64,000 bases of DNA from Xaviernesmea oryzae. Its GTDB lineage: Bacteria > Pseudomonadota > Alphaproteobacteria > Rhizobiales > Rhizobiaceae. The stretch is taken from assembly GCF_900177415.1 (NCBI RefSeq), contig NZ_FXAF01000006.1, positions 830,001 to 894,000 of the forward strand, given 5' to 3'. Positions within the stretch are counted from its first letter, which is position 1. Every line of letters begins with the position of its first letter. The notes below the pieces were generated by a model that worked only from the letters and a program-made list of their open reading frames with translations, was not told the origin of the DNA and did no database searches. Positions 26,509 through 35,145 of the stretch are shown piece by piece. Position numbers and translations under genes: made by a program.

Positions 26509-28206
26509 TCAGCCCCGCAACTCGCGCCGCAGGATCTTGCCGACATTCGATTTCGGCAGTTCGGTGCGGAATTCGATGAAGCGCGGACGCTTGTAGTTGG
26601 TGAGATTGGCGGCGCAATGGGCCTTCAGGTCGGCTTCCGTCAGGTTCGGATCCTTCTTCACCACGAAAAGCTTCACCGCCTCGCCGGAATGTTCGTCCGG
26701 CACGCCGATCGCCGCGCATTCCAGTACGCCCGGATGGGTGGCGACCACTTCTTCCACTTCGTTCGGATAGACGTTGAAGCCGGAGACGAGGATCATGTCC
26801 TTCTTGCGGTCGACGATCTTCGTATAGCCCTGGCGGTCCATGTAGCCCATGTCGCCGGTGCGGAAATAGCCGTCCGGCGTCATCACCTTGGCGGTCTCGT
26901 CGGGGCGGTTCCAATAGCCGGCCATCACCTGCGGGCCGCGGATGCAGATTTCGCCGACGTCGCCGAGCTCGACGTCCCGGCCGTCGTCGTCACGGATGGA
27001 GACTTCCGTCGACGATATCGGCAGGCCGATCATGCCGGTGAACTCCTTCGTATCGAGCCGGTTGGCGGTCGCGACGGGCGAGGTCTCCGAAAGACCGTAG
27101 CCCTCGGTGATCGGGCAGCCGGTCATCTTCAGCCAGCGTTCGGCGACCGGCCGCTGCACCGACATGCCGCCGCCGAAGACGAGCAGCAGCGCGGAAAAGT
27201 CGAGCTTCTGGAAATCCTGATTGTTCATCAGCGCGTTGAACAGCGTGTTGAGGCCCGGAAATATGTGGATCCGGTACTTCTGCAGCTCCTTGACGAAGGC
27301 GGGGATGTCGCGCGGGTTGGCGATGAGGATATTGTGGCTGCCGGTGGCGACGCCCATCAGCGAATTCACCGTCAGCGCGAAGATATGGTAGAGCGGCAGG
27401 GCGCAGAGGAATTGCAGCTGGTCCGGCCGCGGCTTCGAAAGAAAGGCCGTTTCGAGCCACATCGCCATCTGCTCCTTGTTGGCGAGCAGGTTGGAATGGG
27501 TGAGGATCGCCCCCTTGGAAACGCCGGTCGTGCCACCGGTATATTGCAGGAACGCAATGTCTTCGGCGGAAACCTCGACGGGGCTCATGGCCGATCGGGC
27601 CCCTTCGGCGATGACCTGCTTGAAGTTTTTGGCCGCTGGAAGCGACCATGCCGGCACGAGCTTCTTCACCCGGCGGACGACGAGATTGACGATATGGCCC
27701 TTGAGGCCCAGCATGTCGCCCATCGTCGCCACGACCACGTGCCTGATCCCGGTGTTCGGCAAAGCCTGTTCGACGGTCCGGGCGAAATTTTCCAGGACGA
27801 AGATCGCCTTGGCGCCGGAATCCTTGAGCTGGTACTCCAGTTCGCGCGGCGTATAGAGCGGGTTGACGTTGACCACCACCAGGCCGACGCGGAGAATGCC
27901 GTAGACGATCACCGGGTTCTGCAGGATGTTCGGCAGCATGACGGCGATGCGATCGCCCTTCGCGAACCCTTGCGCCTGCAGCCAGGCGGCGATCTTGCGG
28001 CTTTCCGCTTCGAGCTGCCGGAAGGTCAGCGACTTGCCCATGCTCGAAAAGGCGAGACGGTCCGCATACCGTGCGCAACTGTCTTCGAAGAGCTCGCCGA
28101 GGGAATGATGCTGCAGCGGCGGGATTTCCGCCGGAACCGTCGGCGGGTAGGAGGCGAGCCAGATTTTTTCCGGATTGGCGTCGGTACGTGCTGTGACTTC
28201 GTTCAT
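26509..28206 (-). CDS. fadD: Long-chain fatty acid-CoA ligase
   Basis: This is an AMP-forming acyl-CoA synthetase of 565 residues that activates fatty acids for beta-oxidation. The P-loop is FLQYTGGTTGVSKGAILTHS near residue 210, the adenine motif is GYGLSETSP, and the hinge and fatty-acyl signature region is GYFRTGDMGYMDRQGY. The conserved C-terminal lysine lies in LPKSNVGKILRREL. ATG 28206 follows GGAGGTCC at close range. A strong inverted repeat lies upstream at 28348-28363, compatible with fatty-acid or branched-chain catabolic control. Confidence 0.93.
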   Translation of the reverse strand: MNEVTARTDANPEKIWLASYPPTVPAEIPPLQHHSLGELFEDSCARYADRLAFSSMGKSLTFRQLEAESRKIAAWLQAQGFAKGDRIAVMLPNILQNPVIVYGILRVGLVVVNVNPLYTPRELEYQLKDSGAKAIFVLENFARTVEQALPNTGIRHVVVATMGDMLGLKGHIVNLVVRRVKKLVPAWSLPAAKNFKQVIAEGARSAMSPVEVSAEDIAFLQYTGGTTGVSKGAILTHSNLLANKEQMAMWLETAFLSKPRPDQLQFLCALPLYHIFALTVNSLMGVATGSHNILIANPRDIPAFVKELQKYRIHIFPGLNTLFNALMNNQDFQKLDFSALLLVFGGGMSVQRPVAERWLKMTGCPITEGYGLSETSPVATANRLDTKEFTGMIGLPISSTEVSIRDDDGRDVELGDVGEICIRGPQVMAGYWNRPDETAKVMTPDGYFRTGDMGYMDRQGYTKIVDRKKDMILVSGFNVYPNEVEEVVATHPGVLECAAIGVPDEHSGEAVKLFVVKKDPNLTEADLKAHCAANLTNYKRPRFIEFRTELPKSNVGKILRRELRG

Positions 28207-28347
28207 ATGGACCTCCTCTATCGCTTTTTTGCCGTACCGCGCTTGCCGGCGCGTGGGCTGCAAAATCCTCCATTTTGCCGCCCGAAACAGATTATGCCAT
28301 GGCGCCCGGGCTTCAACCATAGGCGCATGTCAAACAGCTATATAACT

Positions 28348-28363
28348 TTGACGTAAACGTCAA
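28348..28363. promoter_or_regulatory. Candidate LiuR/fatty-acid-type operator upstream of fadD
   Basis: The sequence TTGACGTAAACGTCAA has 7-bp arms TTGACGT/ACGTCAA around AA. This layout is like operators described for MerR-family LiuR regulators of branched-chain and fatty-acid catabolism in proteobacteria. It lies 142 bp upstream of fadD and 84 bp upstream of the divergent PRC-barrel gene. Assignment to LiuR is from memory of the motif, with no regulator in the window. Confidence 0.45.
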
Positions 28364-28446
28364 TGATTGCACGCGCCGGGGAACATCCCGCCGGGAGAGG
28401 CGTTTTTCCGATGTGACAATGCATGAGGAAACAAAGGAGGTGCGTC

Positions 28447-28839
28447 ATGCTGCATCAGGAACCGAGAGCCGGTCAGGACCCCTATGTCAAGGATTCCCCG
28501 TCGCTGATCGCCAGCGACAAGGTGGAAGGCACGCGAGTTTACGGCGCTGACGGCAAGCATATCGGCTCGATCGAGCGCGTGCTTCTGGAAAAGCGCGGCG
28601 GCCGCGTCGCTTATGCGGTACTGAGCTTCGGCGGGTTCCTGGGGATCGGCGACGATTACTATCCGCTGCCCTGGGAAAAGCTGCGCTATGACGAACAGCT
28701 CGACGGCTATCGCATCGACCTGACCAAGGACCAGATCACCGGCGCGCCGCGTTACCGCGATCTCGACGACGAGACCTGGTACAACGACAAGGGCCGGACC
28801 ATCTACGACTATTACGGCGTCCCGCCCTACTGGATGTAA
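28447..28839 (+). CDS. PRC-barrel domain protein
   Basis: This is a 130-residue protein with one PRC-barrel, a small beta-barrel found in photosynthetic reaction centres, RimM and many stress proteins. The core is ASDKVEGTRVYGADGKHIGSI followed by AYAVLSFGGFLGIGDDYYPLPW. Rhizobial genomes carry several such genes, often stress-induced. The GGAGG site seven bases before ATG 28447 is strong, so high expression is plausible. A clear terminator follows at 28872-28900. Role unknown. Confidence 0.87.
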   Translation: MLHQEPRAGQDPYVKDSPSLIASDKVEGTRVYGADGKHIGSIERVLLEKRGGRVAYAVLSFGGFLGIGDDYYPLPWEKLRYDEQLDGYRIDLTKDQITGAPRYRDLDDETWYNDKGRTIYDYYGVPPYWM

Positions 28840-28871
28840 TCGCCTGATCGATACCACGCAGGCGAGTTTTG

Positions 28872-28900
28872 GGGCCCCGCGATTTGCGGGGCCTCTTTTT
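28872..28900 (+). terminator. Rho-independent terminator after PRC-barrel gene
   Basis: A GGCCCCGC/GCGGGGCC stem with a short ATTT loop is followed directly by TCTTTTTC. It ends the PRC-barrel transcript 33 bp after its stop codon. Confidence 0.85.
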
Positions 28901-28953
28901 CGTTTATTTAATCCTCCTCGTGCAAGGTCGTGCCTCCAGTGAGGTGACGGGGC

Positions 28954-30060
28954 ATGACGGCAAAGACGGAGGCGGGTACGGTCCGCGATTTCGAGCGGGG
29001 GGATGTCGAGCCCGTCGCACGGCTTTTCCAGAAGACGTTCCGTAACTCCAAAACGCAGTCCCCCTCGCTGAATGCCTATCTCGAAGAGGCTTTTTTCGAT
29101 CATCCCTGGGCGGAGCCTGATATCCGCTCAAAGGTCTTTGCGGCGGGAGATGGCCGCATATCCGGTTTCGTCGGCGTCTTTCCGGCCCGCCTGGAACTCG
29201 ACGGCCGGCCGTTGCGCGCGGCTTTCGCGGGCTCGCTGATGGTCGAGAACCCGAGGGAAAATCCGCTTGCAGGCGCGCGCCTCGTGCGCGCTTTCCTGTC
29301 GGGCCCGCAGGATATTTCCCTGACGGAGACCGCAAACCAGACGGCGCTCGGCATGTGGCAGAAGGCCGGTCATCCCCTCGATCCCGGTTACAGCCTGAAC
29401 TGGCTGAAGGTCCTGCGGCCCGCCTCCGTCGGCGTGCAGCTGCTGGAACGGCGCGTCGGCCTCGCGCGGCTGCTTCGCCCGTTCGGACGATTGACCGACC
29501 GCGCGACCGCACTTGTCGGAAAGGCGTCCTTCCACCCGGCCCAGGGCGGCAAACTTGCTTTTCGCGACGTGGCGCCCGCCGAATTCGGCATGGCGCTGCT
29601 GGTGTTGAAGGATTTTTATCCGCTGAGACCGCGATGGGAGGCGGACAATATCGGCTGGTTTCTCGACCAGGCCGAGCAGAAACGGAAATTCGGCTATCCG
29701 GAATGGCGGGTCGGCTACGGTGCCGACGGCCGCCCGCTCGCCGCCTATGTCTATTTCACCGAGCCCAGCGGCATCGGCTGGGTCCTCCAGGCGGTTTCTG
29801 CGCCGGCCGCGGCCGGCGAGCTCGTCGACGATCTTTTCGCCCATGCCCATGGGCTCGGCTGCGCCGGGCTGCGCGGCGCGGCGCATCCCTGGCTGAACCC
29901 GGCGCTGATGACCCGCCGCGCCTTCTTCTACAGCCGCTCCTTCTACGTCGCGGCGGCACGCGACAAGAGCCTGCTCGAACCGGTCAGGGCGGGGCAGGCG
30001 CTGATCAGCGGACTGGCGGGCGAAGGCTGGGCGCGGCTGATCGGCGACCGGTTCGAGTAG
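28954..30060 (+). CDS. GNAT-like acyltransferase family protein
   Basis: This is a 368-residue protein with two acetyltransferase-like halves. The first begins VRDFERGDVEPVARLFQKTF and has GFVGVFPARLELDGRPLRAAFAG, a GNAT core strand-helix arrangement. The second half has PEWRVGYGADGRPLAAYVYF and GWVLQAVSA. Proteins of this type accompany ACP/ligase clusters in alphaproteobacteria and could acylate an amine from an ACP-bound donor. It is convergent with the NadE-like gene across a palindromic repeat. ATG 28954 has the purine run GAGGTGACGGGG upstream. Substrate unknown. Confidence 0.68.
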   Translation: MTAKTEAGTVRDFERGDVEPVARLFQKTFRNSKTQSPSLNAYLEEAFFDHPWAEPDIRSKVFAAGDGRISGFVGVFPARLELDGRPLRAAFAGSLMVENPRENPLAGARLVRAFLSGPQDISLTETANQTALGMWQKAGHPLDPGYSLNWLKVLRPASVGVQLLERRVGLARLLRPFGRLTDRATALVGKASFHPAQGGKLAFRDVAPAEFGMALLVLKDFYPLRPRWEADNIGWFLDQAEQKRKFGYPEWRVGYGADGRPLAAYVYFTEPSGIGWVLQAVSAPAAAGELVDDLFAHAHGLGCAGLRGAAHPWLNPALMTRRAFFYSRSFYVAAARDKSLLEPVRAGQALISGLAGEGWARLIGDRFE

Positions 30061-30072
30061 GGTTGGCGGGGT

Positions 30073-30258
30073 GATCCCCTCACCAACAAAATCTAAGACT
30101 TAGCCGCTGGCTAAGATCTTGATTTTGTAACCTCTCCCACGTGGGGAGAGGTAGAGCGTCGAGCGCGCGGCACGGTTATCTCTCCCCTCGTGGGAGAGAA
30201 AGCAATTTCGAAATCTTAGCCAAAGGCTAAGTTTCAGAAATTGCAAGTGAGGGGATTT
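30073..30258. repeat. Composite intergenic palindromic element
   Basis: Several nested palindromes occupy the gap between convergent genes. There is a hairpin around TTAGCCGCTGGCTAA (30100-30114), and CCTCTCCCACGTGGGGAGAGG at 30132-30152. A similar TCTCTCCC...GGGAGAGA copy lies near 30179-30199, and the outer ends are complementary CCCCTCAC/GTGAGGGG. It has the general look of rhizobial RIME-like elements and is unrelated to the arms at 23172. Confidence 0.7.
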
Positions 30259-30266
30259 CCTCCGGA

Positions 30267-31265
30267 TCACCCCAGCATCGTCAGCGGCTCCGCATGCAGA
30301 TATTCCGCCACCTTGCGCTTCGATCCGATGTTGCGCCACACCGCATCCACCTGGTCCGGCGTCAGGCCGGCGGCCTCGCCGACGTCTTCCCGGGAAATGC
30401 CGTTGTCGAGACCGTAGAGGCAGAGGTCCATGCGGTCGTAGGGGAGCGAGAAATAATATTCGTCCTGCCCCTGCGGCAGCGACCATGTGTCGGTGGTCGG
30501 CGGACGGCGGCGGATCTCGGCCGGCACGCCGAGCGCTTCGGCGAGCTGATAGACCTGGCTCTTGTAGAGATGCGCGATCGGCTTGAAGTCGGCTGCCCCG
30601 TCGCCGTTCTTCACGAAGAAGCCCTGGTCGTATTCCAGCCGGTTCGGCGTTCCCGCGACGGCGAAGTTCAGCCGGTCGGCATGGTAGTATTCGATCTGCT
30701 TGCGGGTGCGCTGCTTCATGTTGGCGGCCGCGATCATGCCGAGATAGACGTCGAGCGGCATGCGGTGGCGGCTCTGTTCGCCTTGCGGATTGGCGACGAC
30801 CAGCCAGGAGATGTTGTAGCCGCGGCCGGCAAGCGCGTCTTCCAGCACCACCTTGCAGCCCCAGCCTTCGCCGAATTCCGGCACGACCTGGCGGATGAAA
30901 CCGTCGCGGCGGGCATAGCAGCCGGCGGCGGCGAGCGCCGGGCCGATATCTTCCAGCACCGTCCCGATGCCAACGGCTTCCGCGAGCGCTCTGCCGAGGC
31001 GCAGGCTTTCGGGATCGCTGTCATGTTCCGGCATGAAGATGCCGGTCACCTTGGCCGGCCCGAGCGCGCGGGCGCAGAGCGCCGCCGTCACGCTGGAATC
31101 GATGCCGCCGGAGAGCCCGAGCACCGCCCCGCGCTTGCGCAGGTCCTTCAGCACCGCTTCGCGGATCCAGCCGCAGATGCGCTCGATCTCCGCCTCCGCA
31201 TCGAGCTTCAACGTATCGGGCGAGAATTTCTCGGCCGCCTCTGCGCGCTTCAAGCTCTGGGTCAT
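30267..31265 (-). CDS. NadE-like N-type ATP pyrophosphatase (NAD synthase paralogue)
   Basis: This is a 332-residue protein of the NAD synthase family. Family members adenylate a carboxylate and replace AMP with ammonia, forming an amide. The PP-loop LSGGIDSSVTAALCA is at 51-65. The NadE-like core GTPNRLEYDQGFFVKNGDGAADF and IAHLYKSQVYQLAEALG are present, but several NadE-specific positions differ (YDQGFF instead of the usual LLLGY). It lacks a glutaminase domain. It overlaps an AMP ligase gene by 4 bp and lies near an ACP, so it may amidate a different carboxylate. Confidence 0.75.
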   Translation of the reverse strand: MTQSLKRAEAAEKFSPDTLKLDAEAEIERICGWIREAVLKDLRKRGAVLGLSGGIDSSVTAALCARALGPAKVTGIFMPEHDSDPESLRLGRALAEAVGIGTVLEDIGPALAAAGCYARRDGFIRQVVPEFGEGWGCKVVLEDALAGRGYNISWLVVANPQGEQSRHRMPLDVYLGMIAAANMKQRTRKQIEYYHADRLNFAVAGTPNRLEYDQGFFVKNGDGAADFKPIAHLYKSQVYQLAEALGVPAEIRRRPPTTDTWSLPQGQDEYYFSLPYDRMDLCLYGLDNGISREDVGEAAGLTPDQVDAVWRNIGSKRKVAEYLHAEPLTMLG

Positions 31266-32815
31266 GCCACGTTCTCCCGTATGATTTCGCTGGTTTCGCC
31301 GGCGCCGAGCCGGATCTTGCCGGTCGTCGTGCGCGGCAGTGCGTCGCGGAACTCGACGCTTTTCGGCACCATGTAGTCTTCGAGCAGGGCCGCGCAGTGG
31401 CGGATGATCTCGCGCTCGGTGAGCGTCGCGCCGTCTTCGAGCACCACATAGGCGCGGATCGCCTGGCCGAAGACCGGATCGTCGATGCCGCCGACCGCGG
31501 CCTCCCTGATGCCGGGCAGCGCGTAAAGCGCGCGCTCGACCTCCTGCGGGCTCACCTTTTCGCCGCGCGTCTTGATGATGTCGTCGCGCCGGCTGATGAA
31601 ATAGAGGAAACCGTCCGCGTCGGCGCGGAAGAGGTCGCCGGTATGCAGGCGCCGCCCGTCGGCCGCCGGCGAAAGCGCGCGCACCGAGGCCAGGCCGTCA
31701 CCCCAATAGCCGGGCATCACATGCGGTCCCTCGACGACGAGTTCGCCGATCGTGCCGGGAGGGAGCGGCCGGCCGTCCTCGTCGACGACGAAAGCCGTGC
31801 CGCCCGGAATGGCGCGCCCGACCGAAAGCGGCCGGCGGGAGATTTCCTCCGGCGGCAGATAGGTGGCGCGCAGGCATTCGGTCTGGCCGTACATCAGGAA
31901 GAGCTGCGTCCGGGGAAGAAGCTGCTGCAGCCTTTCGGTAAAGGCGGGCGGCATGGCAGCCGCAGCACTGGTGATGTAACGCAGATGCGGCAGGAAGCCC
32001 GGCGCCAGATCCTTCATGCCGGTGATCAGCGCGGCCATCGGCGGCACCAGCGGGAAGCCGGTCGCCTTGACCTCGCCGAGCCGTTCCAGGATCTTGCGCG
32101 GGAAGGCGAAGCTCTTTTCCAGCACCAGCGTACCGCCCACCGTCACCATCGTGACGACCTGGGTGATGCCGTAGCCGAAGGAGAGCGGCAGCACGTTCAG
32201 CACGATATCGTCGGCCGTGTTGCCGAGATAGGAGACGATCGCGTCGCAGGCGGCCGCCACATTGGCATGCGTGAGCATCACGCCCTTCGGCCGGCCCGTC
32301 GAGCCCGAAGTGTGGATCAGCAGCGCCAGCGCTTCGCTGTTCGCGCGCTCGCGGAGCGGGCTTTTCGGCTCCCCTGCCAGCAGCGCCTCGAAACGCAGCG
32401 CGTCGCCGATCTCTTCGCCGGCGCCTGCCTGGGCAACGATCAGGACCGGACGGATTTTCGTCAGGGCGATGGCAGCATCCACCATCGGACGCTGCCGCGC
32501 CTGGGCGACGATTGCCGAAGCCTCCGTGCTGCCGAGAATGCTTGAAAGTTTTTCCGCCTTGATCGCCGGATAGAGCGGGCAGGGCACCGCGCCGGCTTTC
32601 CAGGCGCCGAAGAAGCTCAGCACGGCTTCGTGGCCGTTGTCCAGCACCATGAGCACCCGGTCGCCGGGCCTGATGCCGGCGCGCATGAGGCCTGCCGCCA
32701 GCCGGTCGGATTGCGCATCGAGGTCCGCATAGGTCAGCCGGACCGCGCCCGCGACGAGAGCGGTCTTTTCCCCGAACCGTCGGGCGCTGTCGCGGAGCCG
32801 TGCCTCTATGCGCAT
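31262..32815 (-). CDS. AMP-dependent ligase (acyl/aryl-CoA or acyl-ACP ligase type)
   Basis: This is a 517-residue member of the ANL superfamily. The P-loop is LLIHTSGSTGRPKGVMLTHA near residue 165, the aromatic/adenine motif FLMYGQTECLRATYL, and the hinge GRRLHTGDLFRADADGFLYF. The catalytic lysine is in LPRTTTGKIRLG near the end. It activates a carboxylic acid as an adenylate and then forms a thioester, probably on the ACP encoded 10 bp upstream. Its start at 32815 and stop overlap (4 bp with the NadE-like gene) place all three in one operon. Confidence 0.87.
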   Translation of the reverse strand: MRIEARLRDSARRFGEKTALVAGAVRLTYADLDAQSDRLAAGLMRAGIRPGDRVLMVLDNGHEAVLSFFGAWKAGAVPCPLYPAIKAEKLSSILGSTEASAIVAQARQRPMVDAAIALTKIRPVLIVAQAGAGEEIGDALRFEALLAGEPKSPLRERANSEALALLIHTSGSTGRPKGVMLTHANVAAACDAIVSYLGNTADDIVLNVLPLSFGYGITQVVTMVTVGGTLVLEKSFAFPRKILERLGEVKATGFPLVPPMAALITGMKDLAPGFLPHLRYITSAAAAMPPAFTERLQQLLPRTQLFLMYGQTECLRATYLPPEEISRRPLSVGRAIPGGTAFVVDEDGRPLPPGTIGELVVEGPHVMPGYWGDGLASVRALSPAADGRRLHTGDLFRADADGFLYFISRRDDIIKTRGEKVSPQEVERALYALPGIREAAVGGIDDPVFGQAIRAYVVLEDGATLTEREIIRHCAALLEDYMVPKSVEFRDALPRTTTGKIRLGAGETSEIIRENVA

Positions 32816-32825
32816 GAGCGCATCC

Positions 32826-33080
32826 TCAGGCCGCGGCCAGCTTGGCCGAGAGATAGTGCGTGACGTTGTCGATGCTGTCGAGATTTTCCGGAACGATCTC
32901 GTTATCGGCAACCGTGATGCCGTAGGTCTGTTCCAGGAAAGCGATCAGCTCCAGCACGCCGGTCGAGTCGATCACGCCGGTTTCGAGCAGCGACTGGTTG
33001 TTCGCCACCTGAGCGTCCGCGCGGAACAGGAAATTCTCCGCAATGAACTCGCGTACCGTATTTTCGAATGCTTCCGCCAT
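32826..33080 (-). CDS. Acyl carrier protein
   Basis: This is an 84-residue carrier protein. The phosphopantetheine-attachment serine is Ser39 in GVIDSTGVLELIAFLE, and the four-helix pattern with acidic recognition helix is intact. It differs from the housekeeping AcpP signature DSLD by DSTG, which is typical of specialised carrier proteins in small biosynthetic clusters. ATG 33080 is chosen by the purine-rich GGAAAGGGG upstream; longer in-frame starts are weak. First gene of the ACP-ligase-NadE-like operon. Confidence 0.85.
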   Translation of the reverse strand: MAEAFENTVREFIAENFLFRADAQVANNQSLLETGVIDSTGVLELIAFLEQTYGITVADNEIVPENLDSIDNVTHYLSAKLAAA

Positions 33081-33203
33081 CGGCCGGCCCCTTTCCATCC
33101 AGGTCTGTCGCGCGGTTGATTGAACCGACATCTTCCCCACGACCCCTAAATGTTTCGCTAAAGCCGGAAATACTATTCGAGCTATGTATCGTTTAAGGGC
33201 GGA

Positions 33204-34049
33204 TTATCTGAGGCCGAGCACCATTTCGGACTGGGTGAGCGCGCTCTTGCGCCAGCCGATACGCCGCATGAACCGGTCGAGCACGCCTTGCGGTACGTTC
33301 TCGATAATGTAGAGCTTGCGGCCGGGATAGCGGGCGGCGAGCCCGTCCGCCAGCGACCGGCCGAGACCCTGCCGGCGATACGCCGGATCGACCGCAAGAC
33401 CATAGAGCCGCACGTCCCGGCCGCTGTCGTCGACCAATGCGGCGGCTCTTCCATCCAGCGCAAAACCTTTGAGCGGCGAGCCCGCGTGCCGGAACGAGAC
33501 CGGGTCCGTCTGCCATGTCGGATTTGCATCCGAGAACTTCGAAAGCATCTCCACCGCCATTCCGGGATCGCATTCCGCGGCGGGAGCGGCATCCGGCGTG
33601 GCGAGCCTGCGGCTGCGGCCGAAGCCGACAAGCTTGCGGGTGATCGCAAAGCCGAGCGAGAGATAGAGATCGCGGGCCCGGACGTTGGAATCGATCACTT
33701 CGAGGACGAGCTGCCTGTCGCCGCGCTGCCGTGCCGCCTCGATCGCCTCGCCCATCACGCTGCGGCCGAGGCCCTTGGCGCGGATCGTCGGGCCGATGCC
33801 GAGCGCGCTGATGCGGGAACGCTCGCCGCGCCGGGCGACGAGCAGGATGCCTGCCGGACGCTCGTCGTCGAAGAAGACCTCGCTGATGGCGGGATCGACA
33901 TCCTCGCGCTGGATGCGCAGCGCCAATGCCTGCGGCGTGACGTTCACCGGCACCACGTAGCCGGAAAATCCTTCCGTGAAGGCGGCGGCACCCTCTTCCA
34001 GCGAGCAGGCCGAAAGCGGTCGACGGGTGACGGCGCTATCCAGATCCAT
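33204..34049 (-). CDS. GNAT family N-acetyltransferase with two GNAT-like halves
   Basis: This is a 281-residue protein. The N-terminal half has the acetyl-CoA binding pattern ISALGIGPTIRAKGLGRSVMGEA near residue 90 and NVRARDLYLSLGF. The C-terminal half has LYGLAVDPAYRRQGLGRSLADG near 225, so both halves carry a Q/RxxGxG/A pyrophosphate loop. The substrate cannot be told. It lies upstream of the ACP operon on the same strand with a 123-bp gap and may belong with it. Start ATG 34049 follows GGGAGCG. Confidence 0.82.
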   Translation of the reverse strand: MDLDSAVTRRPLSACSLEEGAAAFTEGFSGYVVPVNVTPQALALRIQREDVDPAISEVFFDDERPAGILLVARRGERSRISALGIGPTIRAKGLGRSVMGEAIEAARQRGDRQLVLEVIDSNVRARDLYLSLGFAITRKLVGFGRSRRLATPDAAPAAECDPGMAVEMLSKFSDANPTWQTDPVSFRHAGSPLKGFALDGRAAALVDDSGRDVRLYGLAVDPAYRRQGLGRSLADGLAARYPGRKLYIIENVPQGVLDRFMRRIGWRKSALTQSEMVLGLR

Positions 34050-34078
34050 CGACGGCGCTCCCTTAAAGCGTGGTTCGG

Positions 34079-35032
34079 TTAAAGCACGTTGGTCGGCGTG
34101 CCCTTTTCGAAATTTTCCATATGGCTGATCACCTGCGCCCAGAGCGTCTGCATCGCCTCGTCGCTCGCCCAGGCGACATGCGGCGTGACGATGACGTTCG
34201 GCCGCTCGAGCACCCTCAGCAGCGGATTGTCCGGGGCCGGCGGCTCCTTCGTCAGCACGTCGAAACCGGCGCCGGCGATCAATCCCTCGTCGAGTGCCGT
34301 CACCAGGTCGGCCTCGTTCACCAGCCCGCCGCGCGCCGTGTTGATGATCAGCGGGCGGCGCTTCATCCTGCGGAATTCCGGCAGCCCCATGAGGTCGCGG
34401 GTCGCGGGCGTCAGCGGCATGTGGAAGGTGATGATGTCGGCAGTCTCCAGCACCTCGCCGAAGGCAGTGTAGCCGGGCTCGATCTTCTCCGCATCCTTGC
34501 GGGCGGCGAAGATGACCTTCATGCCGAAGGCTTCTGCGATCTTCGCCACCGACTTGCCGAGCGTGCCGCGCCCGAAAATGCCGAGCGTCGAGCCGGCGAG
34601 ATCCCTGATCGGATGATTGAAGAAGCAGAACTGGTTGGCGCGCTGCCATTCGCCGGCGATCACGTCCTGGCGGAAGCCGGCGATCGAGCGGCGCAGCGCG
34701 AAGATCAGCGCGAACGTGTGTTCCGGCACCGTATTGACCGCATAGCCCCGCACGTTGGAAACGGTGATGCCGCGCTCCTTGGCGAAGGCGAGGTCGATCA
34801 CGTCGTAGCCGGTAGCCGCGACCGCGATCATCTTGAGCTTCGGCGCCCCGGCGATCGATGCTTCGCGCACCGGCGCCTTGTTGGTGATGACGACATCGGC
34901 GTCCCTGATGCGCGCCGCGACCTCTTCCGGCGCCGTCTTGCCGTATTCCACCCATTCGTGCGCGAAAGCGGGCCTCGTGATCGTCACCGAAGGACCGATC
35001 GTATCGCGATCAAGAAATACCACCTTCAGCAT
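34079..35032 (-). CDS. D-2-hydroxyacid dehydrogenase (glycerate dehydrogenase-like)
   Basis: This is a 317-residue NAD(P)-dependent D-isomer-specific 2-hydroxyacid dehydrogenase. The nucleotide-binding motif is LGIFGRGTLGKSVAKIAEAF, the catalytic Arg is in INTARGGLVNEADL, and the catalytic His in VTPHVAWASDEA. It is closest in pattern to hydroxypyruvate/glycerate dehydrogenases. It is divergent from a 2-hydroxyacid oxidase gene, which suggests paired handling of 2-hydroxy and 2-oxo acids. The start at 35032 agrees with the first strand KVVFLDRDTIG. Confidence 0.88.
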   Translation of the reverse strand: MLKVVFLDRDTIGPSVTITRPAFAHEWVEYGKTAPEEVAARIRDADVVITNKAPVREASIAGAPKLKMIAVAATGYDVIDLAFAKERGITVSNVRGYAVNTVPEHTFALIFALRRSIAGFRQDVIAGEWQRANQFCFFNHPIRDLAGSTLGIFGRGTLGKSVAKIAEAFGMKVIFAARKDAEKIEPGYTAFGEVLETADIITFHMPLTPATRDLMGLPEFRRMKRRPLIINTARGGLVNEADLVTALDEGLIAGAGFDVLTKEPPAPDNPLLRVLERPNVIVTPHVAWASDEAMQTLWAQVISHMENFEKGTPTNVL

Positions 35033-35145
35033 CGATAAAAGCCTTGCATTGATTAAACTCCTCCTCCGATCGGAGCGCTGGCCGCGCCGTTTTTCTCGTA
35101 TATCATCCGGACCGGCAATCGGAAGGCAAAAGTGCGGAGGAGGAT

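Noticed and set aside
30267-31265. Housekeeping NAD synthase (nadE)
   Set aside because: Fused by overlap to an acyl ligase/ACP operon and differs at several NadE-specific positions, so I kept the call at paralogue level without a symbol.
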